NCBI GenBank assembly: GCA_003049485.1
Contig: PYST01000627.1
Location: 1 to 11,411, forward strand
Direction of reading: 5' to 3'
Length of the DNA stretch: 11,411 bases
Source of the DNA: Ophioceras dolichostomum
Taxonomy: Eukaryota; Ascomycota; Sordariomycetes; Magnaporthales; Ophioceraceae
Shown here piece by piece: positions 1 to 7,172 of the stretch. Position numbers and translations under genes: made by a program. Position 1 is the first letter of the stretch; the number at the start of each line of letters is the position of its first letter. Below the pieces are notes generated by a model. That model was not told the origin of the DNA, did no database searches, and was given only the letters and a program-made list of their open reading frames with translations.

Positions 1-364
1 CGTTTCTCGAACATAGAACAGAACAGACAACGTTCCCGACAGTAATTGGTTCAACAACAGAAGTGATAAAGGCCACCACCTATCTGACAGGTACAGGGGG
101 GGAACTGTAGAGTGATGACTACCCATCACAGAACCCAACTCTGAAGCGCTCTCCGGGGTACAGGAAGCGGCTACGGCCACCTCCTGAGGGGGTGTGTCAG
201 TTTGGTTACGTAATTAAGGGGGGGCTGGGTCTGACAGAGTTTTCCCAGCTCCCAGAAACGGTCAAGACGCCAGACCGTTTCTAAAACATAGAACAGAAGA
301 GACAACGTTCCCGACAGTAATTGGTTCAACAACAGAAGTGATCAAGGCCACCACCTATCTGACA
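1..364. repeat. Direct repeat pair, 89 bp each, 275-bp period
   Basis: Positions 1-89 recur at 276-364 with four substitutions (first-copy positions 8, 9, 24 and 68) and no indels. The 186 bp between them (90-275) is unique in this window and G-rich in places. Because copy one starts at the window edge, the repeat may extend further left. The repeat sits about 310-400 bp upstream of the recognisable gag remnant, so it could be the 3' part of an LTR plus leader, or a tandem duplication inside the leader of the retroelement. No tRNA primer-binding site could be assigned with confidence. The repeat itself is certain; its identity is inference. Confidence 0.85.
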
Positions 365-675
365 CCTGCCGCTAAGTTGTCGGAAGTACTATTCGGAGAG
401 GAATAGATGGAAGGAGAGTTAAAGGGCCTAGGCCCTTTAAACTTGCAAATATTGTTCAATATTAAGAAAGGGCGCGAGGCCCTCTTTAAATATTTGACAG
501 CAACATTTTAGGTAATAGAAGACAAGAACGCGTGGGAAAAGGACGGGACAAAACAACAAGACTTGGATATTTCTTTTGTATATAGGTGCTTCGGACTAGC
601 TGGAGCCTCGCCATAAGCCCTAGGCTTGCATGCGAGTAATGAGAGAAAAAGAAAAAAGGCGAGTTCGATGCATGA
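365..675. other. Retroelement leader, no gene recognised
   Basis: This AT-richer stretch has no supportable coding region. It contains a perfect palindrome (419-440), a larger imperfect inverted repeat (446-496) and a short A/G-rich tract near 642-658. By position it is the 5' untranslated leader and the lost N-terminal part of gag. Translated fragments read in several frames without extended similarity that I recognise. Confidence 0.5.
419..497. repeat. Palindrome and nested inverted repeats
   Basis: Positions 419-440 form a 22-bp perfect palindrome centred on CCTAGG. Immediately downstream, CAAATATT (446-453) pairs with AATATTTG (489-496). Inside these arms, AAAGGGC (468-474) is complementary to the GCCCTCTTT block (478-486) apart from a 2-nt bulge. 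Together they could form two adjacent hairpins or a cruciform. Function is unknown; a fold-back in a retroelement leader or a remnant of another insertion are both possible. Confidence 0.7.
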
Positions 676-1499
676 GTCGAGCGCTTGGCGGACAAACTCG
701 TAGAAGATGCCGAAACCTTCAAGAACGAACGGAGCCGTATGGCCGTTGTTAATTCTCTCACCACTGGCCAAGCCTGATCCCTCCTTGAGTTTCGCTACAG
801 CCACGGATCCACCAATCCGTTCAAAAACACGGCTGAAATGATCGCCACCCTGGCGGGAGTCTTCCACAACGAGAACCGACCGTCCAAGGCCCGCGAGGAG
901 CTCCGCAAGCTCATGTTCAACCCCAAGTCCCAGAACATCTACCAGTTCGTCAGCAAGGTGAACACCCTCTGCGACCTCGCGAACGTCCACCAGAGCGAGC
1001 GCAAGATAATCCTGTTTGAACACCTGCCCGTCAGTCTTGACGCCCGTCTTCGAGGCGACTCCCGCGATGCCAACGTCTCGTACGAAACGTTTACCACCCG
1101 AGTAGCCGATGCCGTCTTGGAAAAGCAACGCCTCCTCGAGTCGATCAAAGAGAAGCGCTCAAAGTCCCCCGACAAAGACAAGCGGCGCCGCACGCGCCGG
1201 GAACGCCAGGACCAGTATGAACACAAGTACCGCAAGGCAGACAAGTCTGTCGACCCTGCTGCCTACAAGGCCGAGAACAAGGCCGAGAACAAGCCCAAGG
1301 GGGGGAGGAGGAAGACCGAACCTGCTACAGCTGCAAGAAAGCAGGACACGTCGCCCGCAATTGTCCGAACAAGCACCAAGTCACAACCCTTTTCCGCCGC
1401 ATGGAGGCCGATGGAGCGTTCCTCGACTCGGGAAAAGAGTTAAGCTCTTCATCGGACGACGACTCGACCCCTTCCTTGGCGGACGAGTCAAAAAACTAG
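676..1499 (+). pseudogene. gag: Gag pseudogene of Ty3/Gypsy element
   Basis: This is the capsid/nucleocapsid region of a retrotransposon, whose product would package element RNA in cytoplasmic particles. A gag-like helical, charged segment runs in one frame from about 676, is broken by an in-frame TGA at 775-777, and continues from about 778 through the capsid-like part (ATG at 838). A Lys/Arg-rich tract follows, with a 12-bp tandem duplication (1267-1278, 1279-1290). At a run of seven G (1299-1305) the original frame is lost. The -1 frame then carries a CCHC zinc knuckle (C at 1323 and 1332, H at 1347, C at 1362; C-x2-C-x4-H-x4-C), a Ser/Asp-rich tail and a TAG at 1497-1499. The N-terminus is missing. 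The zinc knuckle and the downstream pol make the identity firm; the break may be an indel or a frameshift site. Confidence 0.82.
1299..1305 (+). other. G-run frameshift point in gag
   Basis: Seven consecutive G sit in register G_GGG_GGG relative to the upstream gag frame. That fits the X_XXY_YYZ slippery pattern, and a -1 slip here places the ribosome exactly in the frame that encodes the zinc knuckle. The simpler reading is a one-base loss in a homopolymer, because the element is otherwise full of lesions. No stem-loop or pseudoknot was demonstrated downstream. Confidence 0.45.
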
Positions 1500-1679
1500 G
1501 AAGACCGCCGGAAGTCTCCGCGGCGGTCTATGTACCACAGTTAGCTAGGATCGGTAACAAGAACCATCACACCTCATTCATTGTGGATGCTCAGTTGCAG
1601 CGTGATGGCCTTGCTTGTGAGGTGCAGGGCACTCAGGTCAGGTTGACTCGAGCACGGTGACGTCAGCACAACCGGCCGC

Positions 1680-2160
1680 ATGTCAAATAGCTCACTACTC
1701 GTCACTAGCTTTCCCCTCTTTCCTTTCATTCTCTCCTCACTCAGGAATCTTAAGTCCTTTCGTGCAGTTGATGGTGGCCTCGTGCCTCCCACTCTACTTC
1801 GTGATCGTGACACTGCTGTCGACTTCAAAGCTCTTTGTGATACTGGAGCCATAGCCAAGCTACTCGTCAGCTTCCGAGCAGCCGCCCAGGCTAAGAAGAT
1901 GGTGCGAGCGAGAGTCAAAAACTCAAACACCCTTCTCCTCTCACCGATTTCCGAGACCGGCCGGTTACCCAAGTTCGAGAAGTTTTAATAGCCTCTCTTA
2001 AGATCGACGGAAGGCGCTTCCGCGGCCAAGAATTCTGGCTGACTGACACGGGATGCGATATCTTCATCGGCTTGGTCTGGCCAGCCGACCAAAACGTCCT
2101 CCTCCACCCTCAGTCATGGCAGATCGTTTGGCCAGACGACCTACCCAATAATACCAGGTT
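1680..2160 (+). pseudogene. Retroviral-type aspartic protease remnant of pol
   Basis: This domain would cleave the Gag-Pol polyprotein. The active-site motif D-T-G-A is at 1839-1850 within a segment reading ALCDTGAIAKLL, the usual form for Ty3/Gypsy proteases. The frame shifts between about 1919 and 1945. The second half then reads EFWLTDTGCDIFIG (from about 2030), matching the flap and the C-terminal I-x-G strand of the family, followed by the WPADQNVLLHPQSWQIVWPDD-like segment common just after protease in fungal elements. The 1500-1680 stretch before it reads in a third frame and is probably the Gag-Pol junction region, but I cannot assign it. Confidence 0.75.
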
Positions 2161-2734
2161 CTCCAAGGCACTTACGCTGCTCCCGTCATCTGGGATTCTT
2201 GACCCCCAAGCTCAGCGTGACTCTTCGCGCCGGGACCGGTTGTTCGACCAGCAAGTTGCCCAAGAGCGGAAGACAAGGCCAGTCCGGACCATCCTCACTA
2301 ACCCGGTACGGCAGAAGCAGACGAGGCAACTCTCCCAGGAAGTCGAAATGCTGGGCAACAATCCAGGACCGAAGCCTTTATCCTTACCTGCTTCACTCAA
2401 TTCTTCTCTCGCCGCCCTACACGCTCGCGTCGAAAGAGACCCTCGCCAGTCACGCTGGAAGTCATTGCCTCTCCCCGACTCACCAGTTAATTAGGAAACG
2501 ACTCGCTCGCCGACCCGAATCCAGGCCCTCTCAGGCAAGCCCTGGAGGACCTTCTCAGGCGTCAAGATACCTTTTCCTCCGGACGAGGACCCCGAGCACG
2601 TCAACCTAGTTCGACGCCTGATCCCTCCCGAGATAGCGCACCTGGAAGGCTTCTTTTCGAAGAAGGCGAGCACCAAGCTCCCGCCCAGCCGCCCTGGACA
2701 CGACGTCGTTCTCGAACTAGAACAAGTTCCTTAA
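2161..2734 (+). pseudogene. Pol linker between protease and RT
   Basis: A Pro/Ser/Arg-rich spacer with no catalytic motif, open in one frame except for a TAG at 2492-2494. Its last part (about 2579-2728) matches the conserved pre-RT segment of Ty3/Gypsy pol: acidic residues, then IPPEIAHLEGFFSKK and KLPPSRPGHDVVLELEQ, the equivalent of the 'LPPHRPxDHxIxL' block. The frame ends at TAA 2732-2734, right where the RT fingers should begin, which marks a deletion junction. Confidence 0.65.
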
Positions 2735-3060
2735 GCCCCGCCTTGTCCCCGCCCCGGCCGTCAGCGGGACAATAGCCAAGTGCGGTCGAGCAAAGAAACT
2801 GTCGAAGATTGACATCATCCGCGCGTTCAACCGGCTCCTGATATCGGTGGATTCCCGATACCTCATGGCGTTCAAGACTCGCCAGGGCACATTCCAGTGG
2901 AAAGTGCTACCCTTCGGCCTCAAGGTCGGCCCGGCTTGGTGGCAGGCCTTCATTAACGCCCAGTCTCTCGACTACCTCGGTCTCATAATTGAGGTCGGTA
3001 AAGGCGTCAGCATTGATCCCGCTAAAGTCACGGCCATCACCGAGTGGAAGTTCGAGGACC
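2721..3060 (+). pseudogene. Reverse transcriptase remnant, catalytic core deleted
   Basis: The domain would copy element RNA into cDNA. It enters abruptly at NKFLKPRLVP (from 2721), which aligns to the part of the fingers just before the palm, so the usual start of the fingers (roughly 60-80 residues by family comparison) is missing. Palm motif A is present as KLSKIDIIRAFNRL (2796-2837), followed by the FQWKVLPFGLKVGPAWWQAFINA block. At about 2958-2962 the reading passes directly from FINAQ to SLDYLGLII. The segment that normally lies between them, including the YxDD active site and about 60-70 residues, is absent. The thumb and connection follow in frame. The enzyme cannot be active. Confidence 0.85.
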
Positions 3061-3239
3061 TTACCAACAGGTCGGCGGTCAAGTCCTTCCTAGGTCTGTG
3101 TAACTACGTCCGAATGTTCTGTCACCACGCGAGTGACACTGCTGAACCCCTCAACCGCCTACTGAAGAAAGGAGCCGAATTTGAGATGGGCCTCGAGCAA
3201 CGCCAGTCCTTCGAGAAGCTCAAGAAGTTGGCAACTAGG

Positions 3240-3640
3240 GCCCTAGTCCTAGCCTTTTTCACGCCTGGCCGCCCGACCCGCGTCGAGACGGACGCATCAC
3301 GCAACGCCACCGGAGGAGTCGTCTGGCAAGAACAAGAGGATAGCGTGTGGAAGCCCGTGGGATACTTCAGCAAGACCATGACTCCAGCTGAGCGAGCATA
3401 CCCGATCCAAGACCGGGAGCTCCTCGCGGTAATCCAGACTCTGGAGCACTTCGAAGCCGAGCTTTGGGGATCCAAGATTATCATCGTCACCGGCCACCAA
3501 GCTCTTATACACTTTATGACCAAGCAGAGACCGGGTGTCTGCCAGGTGAGATGGAGCTCGAATCTTGCGGATTTCGACTCCTGGTTCCAGTACCGCCGAG
3601 GGCAAGAGAACGTCGTGGCCGACGCCCTCTCACGCAAGAC
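3240..3640 (+). pseudogene. RNase H domain remnant with altered active site
   Basis: This domain would degrade element RNA in RNA-DNA hybrids. It reads in the same frame as the RT thumb. Expected acidic residues are seen in ETDAS (Asp codon 3291-3293), DRELLA (Glu codon 3417-3419) and VVADALSR (Asp codon 3621-3623). The motif normally written TDHxxL reads TGHQAL: the Asp codon is replaced by GGC at 3492-3494, one base from GAC. The rest of the fold signature (FSKTMTPAERAYP, RWSSNLADFD) is well preserved, so this is a late point loss on a well-kept domain. The open frame ends at TGA 3915-3917 after the shift near 3893. Confidence 0.8.
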
Positions 3641-3896
3641 TGTCGAGTGCCCAACGGTCAAGGCTCGCGAGGCGGAAGAACAAGAGCTGGCCCTGATCCC
3701 ACCGGAGCGGGTCTTGGGCCCAGCCGAGGAGGCAAACCGAGAGGGACCTCAACCCTTCATCGCCGCGGTGACCCCTACCGCCCGCCACCCTCGAGGAGCC
3801 GACCTAGCCGACCTGGTCAGGGACGAAAACGAGAAGCAGGAGCTGGGACGACGAGACGGAAAACTGGTGGTCCCGGCCACGACGACCGACGGAAAG

Positions 3897-4870
3897 ATAG
3901 CCTCCGTACCGCCTTGATCCAAGAAGCTCACGCCCCACCAGTCTTCGTCCACGGAGGCCAGAACAAAACGCTGCAGCTCCTAAAGCGCGATTACTTCTGG
4001 CAAGGCATAAACAGAGACGTACGTCGCTTCGTCAACAACTGCCACGAGTGTCACCGTCACAAAATCAGGCATGACAAGACTCCGGGTCTGCTCCACTCGT
4101 TGCCAGTACCAAAGCTCGTTTGGGAACAGGTGGTGGTAGACGGTAAGGACATGCCCAAGGATGACTATGAGTACGACTACATCTGGGTATTTGTTTGCAA
4201 GTTCAGCCGGATTAAAGCTACTCTTCCGGGCCGAAAGAACGACACAGCTGAGGTTTTGGCCATGAGGTATTACCGGTTTCTGTACCGCATCTTTGGCTGC
4301 CCGGCTGTCTGGTCGTCTGACAATGCAGGACCGTTTATCTCGGAGTTTCTCGCGGCCCTAAACAGACTCACGGGCACTAAGCACCGTCACGGTAGTGCTC
4401 TGCACCCTCAGACGCAGGGAGCCGTAGAAGTAACGAACGCCGAGCTCGATCAGCAACTCCGCTTCTATATCGACAAGTATCAACGCAAGTGGAGTGTGCA
4501 CCTAGCCGCCTTGGACTTCGACCACAACGCTGCCTGGCACTCCGCTCTCGGGATGGCACCGCTGAAGGTCATGACAGGCACGGAGCCCCGCAACCCACTG
4601 TCACAGGACCACCCCACTCCCCAAGGGGAAAACGAACGTGAGAGTCGAGCTCGCGACCTGGTCGCTCAAGCTAAAGCTGTCCAGGACCTAGCCCACGCCA
4701 ACGCTCTGGCTACTCAGCAGGCTCAAGAGAAGCAGGCCAACAAGAAGAGACGCCCTGTGGACTTCGGCGTCGGCGACTTCGTGTTCGTGCGCAAGAGGGG
4801 CTTCACCACTGCCGCACTAACAACCCGGCTGGACTCTCAGCATGCTGGTTCTTGGAAGGAGCTGGAGGGA
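3897..4870 (+). pseudogene. Integrase segment with intact zinc site and DDE triad
   Basis: This part would insert element cDNA into the genome. The HHCC zinc-binding module is complete: His codons at 3929 and 3950, Cys codons at 4040 and 4049 (CHEC). The catalytic triad is complete too: Asp 4139-4141 (VVVDGKDMP), Asp 4319-4321 (WSSDNAGPF) and Glu 4427-4429 (QGAVEVTN), with spacing D-59-D-35-E as expected for retroviral integrases. Downstream, VGDFVFV and the degenerate HAGSW (about 4837-4851, in place of the GPY/F motif) mark the C-terminal domain. The segment is one open frame from about 3897 to 5149, but it has no start codon of its own and lies out of frame with RNase H, so production of an active protein is unlikely. 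Confidence 0.85.
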
Positions 4871-5017
4871 AGAGGCCACAGCTTCGTGCTGGAAACTCCG
4901 CCTTCGTACCGCGGCTCTCCTCTGTTCCACGCTGACCGCCTCCACAAAGCCCCGATGGACCCGCTGCCACAGCAGCACCAAGAGCCTGAACCCCCTGAGA
5001 TTATTGATGGAGTTCCT

Positions 5018-5149
5018 GAGTGGGAGGTCGACGAGATCCTTGCGTCAAGAATCACGGGCCGGGACAAAGTACTACAGTATCAAGCTAGCTGGCAAGGCTG
5101 CGATAGTGTCACGATCACGGAACGCAGGCTTCAACAGCCATCGTATTGA
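5018..5149 (+). pseudogene. Truncated chromodomain at pol C-terminus
   Basis: EWEVDEILASR (from 5018) followed by LQYQASWQGCD (to about 5104) is the first half of a chromodomain as found fused to integrase in chromoviruses. There it is known to steer insertion toward heterochromatin by binding methylated histone H3. The usual continuation (an aromatic residue plus E-P/N-F helix segment) is missing; the frame runs into unrelated residues and stops at TGA 5147-5149. The loss looks like a deletion at about 5105 rather than gradual mutation. The chromodomain places the element in the chromovirus clade. Confidence 0.75.
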
Positions 5150-5510
5150 TGCTCTAGAACGAAGACTCTTCTATGAAGAGATAAAGAGAAGAGTCGGTGC
5201 AAAGCACTAGGCACGTCAAGGTCGAAGAAAACGTCATGCAGTGCGGGGTCTTGGTCACGTGACGGTATGGATCATTGGTCACGTGAGTCATGCACGTGCA
5301 CCGACGCTGCCAGTGGGGCCGTTCAGTCTTGAGGCCCGTCACGGCCGTCACATACCCCAAGACACCTGAACTGGGTCTTTGTCTCGGATACCTACTTTGT
5401 CACTTACTCCCATTTGTTGTCACTCGGTTTGTTCCGGTAAGTGAAGCTCTCCTTTGTTTGTGGTCACGTTTGTGTTCTCCACACAACAATGATGCTTTTG
5501 TCCAACAAAT
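5150..5510. other. Region 3' of pol, possible LTR remnant
   Basis: No coding region is supportable. A purine-rich tract at about 5173-5196 lies where a polypurine tract would be, 25-45 bp after the pol stop. Next come three CACGTG sites (5256-5298) and T-rich sequence leading to the TATA element at 5511. That order resembles a U3 region, but no copy of this sequence occurs at the left end of the window, so LTR identity is inference only. Confidence 0.35.
5251..5300. promoter_or_regulatory. Cluster of three CACGTG (E-box) sites
   Basis: CACGTG occurs at 5256-5261, 5280-5285 and 5293-5298. The first two are embedded in the same 12-mer TTGGTCACGTGA, 24 bp apart, and the third lies in the 10-bp palindrome TGCACGTGCA. 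CACGTG is the core recognised by fungal bHLH factors such as Cbf1/Pho4 types. The sites lie about 440-480 bp upstream of the small secreted protein ATG, or within a possible LTR U3. Confidence 0.5.
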
Positions 5511-5527
5511 TTAATATATATATAAAG
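5511..5527 (+). promoter_or_regulatory. TATA-like element
   Basis: An alternating TA run, TTAATATATATATAAAG, lies about 210 bp upstream of the ATG at 5736. It is the best TATA-box candidate in the window. It may serve the small secreted protein gene or may be the core promoter of a degenerate LTR. Confidence 0.5.
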
Positions 5528-5536
5528 CTGTAGCTC

Positions 5537-5600
5537 GCTCTCCGATGGAGAGCTTCTAGCAGCTTTTGCCAGGAGCCCGAAAGGCGACGGCGTAGAAGCT
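5537..5600 (+). repeat. Hairpin-forming segment before the secreted-protein ATG
   Basis: GCTCTCC (5537-5543) and GGAGAGC (5547-5553) form a perfect 7-bp stem with a 3-nt loop. AGCTTCTA (5551-5558) and TAGAAGCT (5593-5600) form a perfect 8-bp stem. The two stems share bases 5551-5553, so they partly exclude each other. If transcribed from the TATA element at 5511, they would lie at the very start of the leader. Confidence 0.55.
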
Positions 5601-5735
5601 AAAAGGGGCCCAGTACTCTGTCGCCATTAGCAGAGCATTACCCTCGACCTTGGCCCGTCTTCCCTGCACAACCTCTTACTCCTGAACTGCCCAACCACCG
5701 CATTCGCATTTCGCTGTTGCCAAGTCGCCATCACG

Positions 5736-6147
5736 ATGAAGTTCCTCGCCCCGGTCCTGACATTCATCGTTGTCGTTGCGGCCTCGCCCACGAACAACAA
5801 CAACCCCATGCCAACAACGTGAGCCACCCCCTCGTTGGGCCTCTCCAACCTCCATCCCCTGCCACTCCCCTATGTATAGGTGAGCGCGGCTGAGGACACC
5901 GCGTCGCTGTGATATTGAAGTGCGCCCGCGCCGTGACCGGCACACGGCCCGCAAAGACACCAGACGTGACCTCGCGCGGCTCCGGCTGCAGCTCGTTCCA
6001 GACGGCGACGGTGTACACGGCACGCCGTACGCGACGTTCATCCCGACTGCGATGCCGACGTACGCCTCCGCGTGTGATGGTAGTGCCGCGTATGCTAGCG
6101 CTTGCAGCTGCTGGACCGTCACCACCTGTTCTCCCTCCCGCCGCTGA
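5736..6147 (+). CDS. Putative small secreted protein, intron model uncertain
   Basis: ATG at 5736, in good context (CATCACGATGA), opens a classic signal peptide (MKFLAPVLTFIVVVAASPT) followed by Asn/Pro residues. A TGA at 5820 is avoided by an intron with donor GTGAGC at 5819. The best-looking acceptor (TATAG, 5878-5879) gives an immediate TGA at 5881-5883. Using AG at 5893-5894 (76-bp intron) gives exons 5736-5818 and 5895-6147 and a 111-residue product. AG at 5962-5963 also keeps the frame. The C-terminus reads TYASACDGSAAYASACSCW with Cys 88, 98, 100 and 106, a Tyr/Ala/Ser/Cys pattern like that of many fungal secreted proteins. The Arg-rich middle looks like out-of-frame coding, and the alternative frame (GSGCSSFQTATVYTA) looks more natural, so an indel or decay is possible. 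Function is unknown. Confidence 0.4.
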
Positions 6148-6529
6148 GAGGGCGGTAGTCCGAGGGGGTGGCATAGGGGTCCGGATATCGAGGCTTCCGG
6201 GAGCAAGAGCGAGGGAGGGGTAGAGATCCGACGAGGGGTCATGAAGGGGGCTTGCATGGACAATCCTGAGCATTGATCATTTGCCATTCTTCGCATTGTA
6301 CTCTCCTTGCTGTCCACGGGACTGTCAAATGGGCTAGTTGGATATTCCCCCTTGTTGATCATCAATCTTCTGCTGGTCTGTGGATATGCCCCTGGAATTG
6401 TGGACAACCGACACTCGATGTGCACAGGGGATACACGAGTGCTAAGTGACATGCTGCTAGCTTTCTGGGTAACATGCCAGAAGGATTGCCCTCTTGTCTC
6501 GCCTATTATATTTGTCCTCTCCAGCAAAC

Positions 6530-6555
6530 GGGGGAAGGGTAAGGGGGCAAATGGG
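6530..6555 (+). other. Predicted G-quadruplex motif
   Basis: Four G-runs of 5, 3, 5 and 3 bases (6530-6534, 6537-6539, 6543-6547, 6553-6555) are separated by loops of 2, 3 and 5 nt. This satisfies the common G3+N1-7 pattern on the + strand. No gene association is evident. Confidence 0.6.
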
Positions 6556-6821
6556 TTGGATTGATGATGGAGGCAGGGAGGGGGTTGACTTTGCACCTCG
6601 GGACGGTAGCGCGAGATGCAAGGAGGGTGAGAGCCTAACTTACCCCAATGCAGGGACTCATGCTGACTCGCGTGTGGAGCGAGAGCGTCACGCCGGAGAG
6701 ACCAGAGTCGATTGCTGCTGTCTTGAGGGGATCGAGGCCATGCAAATCCTCGAAGGGTGATGGTGTCACTCCGCCGTTGACACCTCCGAATACCACAGAT
6801 CGATGGCATAGTAGATTTGAT

Positions 6822-6860
6822 GAAAACCTCATCCCGAGGATTTTCGTCGGCGATGAGGTT
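6822..6860. repeat. Overlapping short inverted repeats
   Basis: AACCTCATC (6825-6833) is perfectly complementary to GATGAGGTT (6852-6860). The same left arm, as GAAAACCTC (6822-6830), can instead pair with GAGGATTTTC (6836-6845) with one bulged base. The two folds exclude each other. No function is known. Confidence 0.5.
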
Positions 6861-7150
6861 CCGCCGTGCCGAGGATGATAAATAGGGGAGACTAAATGAG
6901 ATGCCGAGAACCCGGCCGCCCACTTCAGGGGCTGGCGCATGCTGAGACACAGCGGGATTCGGACGCTGGTTTGAAAAGCCGTCGGTCGCAACGCCCGAGG
7001 CTCGGACGGGCAGGTGCTTTACAGCTTCCCCTCTGCCTGGTTGTTTGCGTGGGGACCAGGTAGTTCATGCCTTGGGGAAGAAACTTGTGGATGGCAGACC
7101 TCCGACTCGCCCTGCTACAGCAGTCGCACGTATTGCTGTCTCGTCACAAT

Positions 7151-7172
7151 TCCCGAGACCCTCGTCTCGGGA
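7151..7172. repeat. 9-bp perfect hairpin
   Basis: TCCCGAGAC (7151-7159) and GTCTCGGGA (7164-7172) are perfectly complementary around a 4-nt loop (CCTC). It lies in apparent intergenic DNA. A dyad binding site or the remains of a short repeat are possible. Confidence 0.6.

Larger units (their letters stand above)
1500..5149 (+). pseudogene. pol: Pol pseudogene of Ty3/Gypsy chromovirus
   Basis: This is the remnant of a polyprotein that would have encoded protease, reverse transcriptase, RNase H, integrase and a C-terminal chromodomain, the domain order of Metaviridae/Ty3-Gypsy chromoviruses. The coding frame changes at least four times: near 1660-1680, near 1919-1945, at about 2721-2735 and near 3893. 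In-frame stops include TGA at 1658-1660 and TAG at 2492-2494. The RT carries two internal deletions and RNase H has a substituted catalytic position. From about 3897 to the TGA at 5147-5149 the integrase part is one uninterrupted frame. The chromodomain is cut off before its C-terminal half. The element cannot be autonomous in this state. Individual domains are listed separately. Confidence 0.9.

Noticed and set aside
508..1128. 206-codon open frame on the minus strand
   Set aside because: It is the complement of the gag remnant on the + strand, whose zinc knuckle and downstream pol establish the true coding strand.
3122..3661. 179-codon open frame on the minus strand over RNase H
   Set aside because: It is a shadow of the RNase H coding frame, which has clear family motifs on the + strand.
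90..5149. Heavy repeat-induced point mutation of the retroelement
   Set aside because: The pol coding region remains GC-rich with few in-frame TAA/TAG/TGA. Single candidates such as TGA at 775 exist, but damage is mainly deletions and frameshifts.
1..5535. A pair of LTRs bounding the retroelement
   Set aside because: No sequence of the 5150-5530 region matches the left end by eye, and no TG...CA-bounded repeat pair or target-site duplication could be found.
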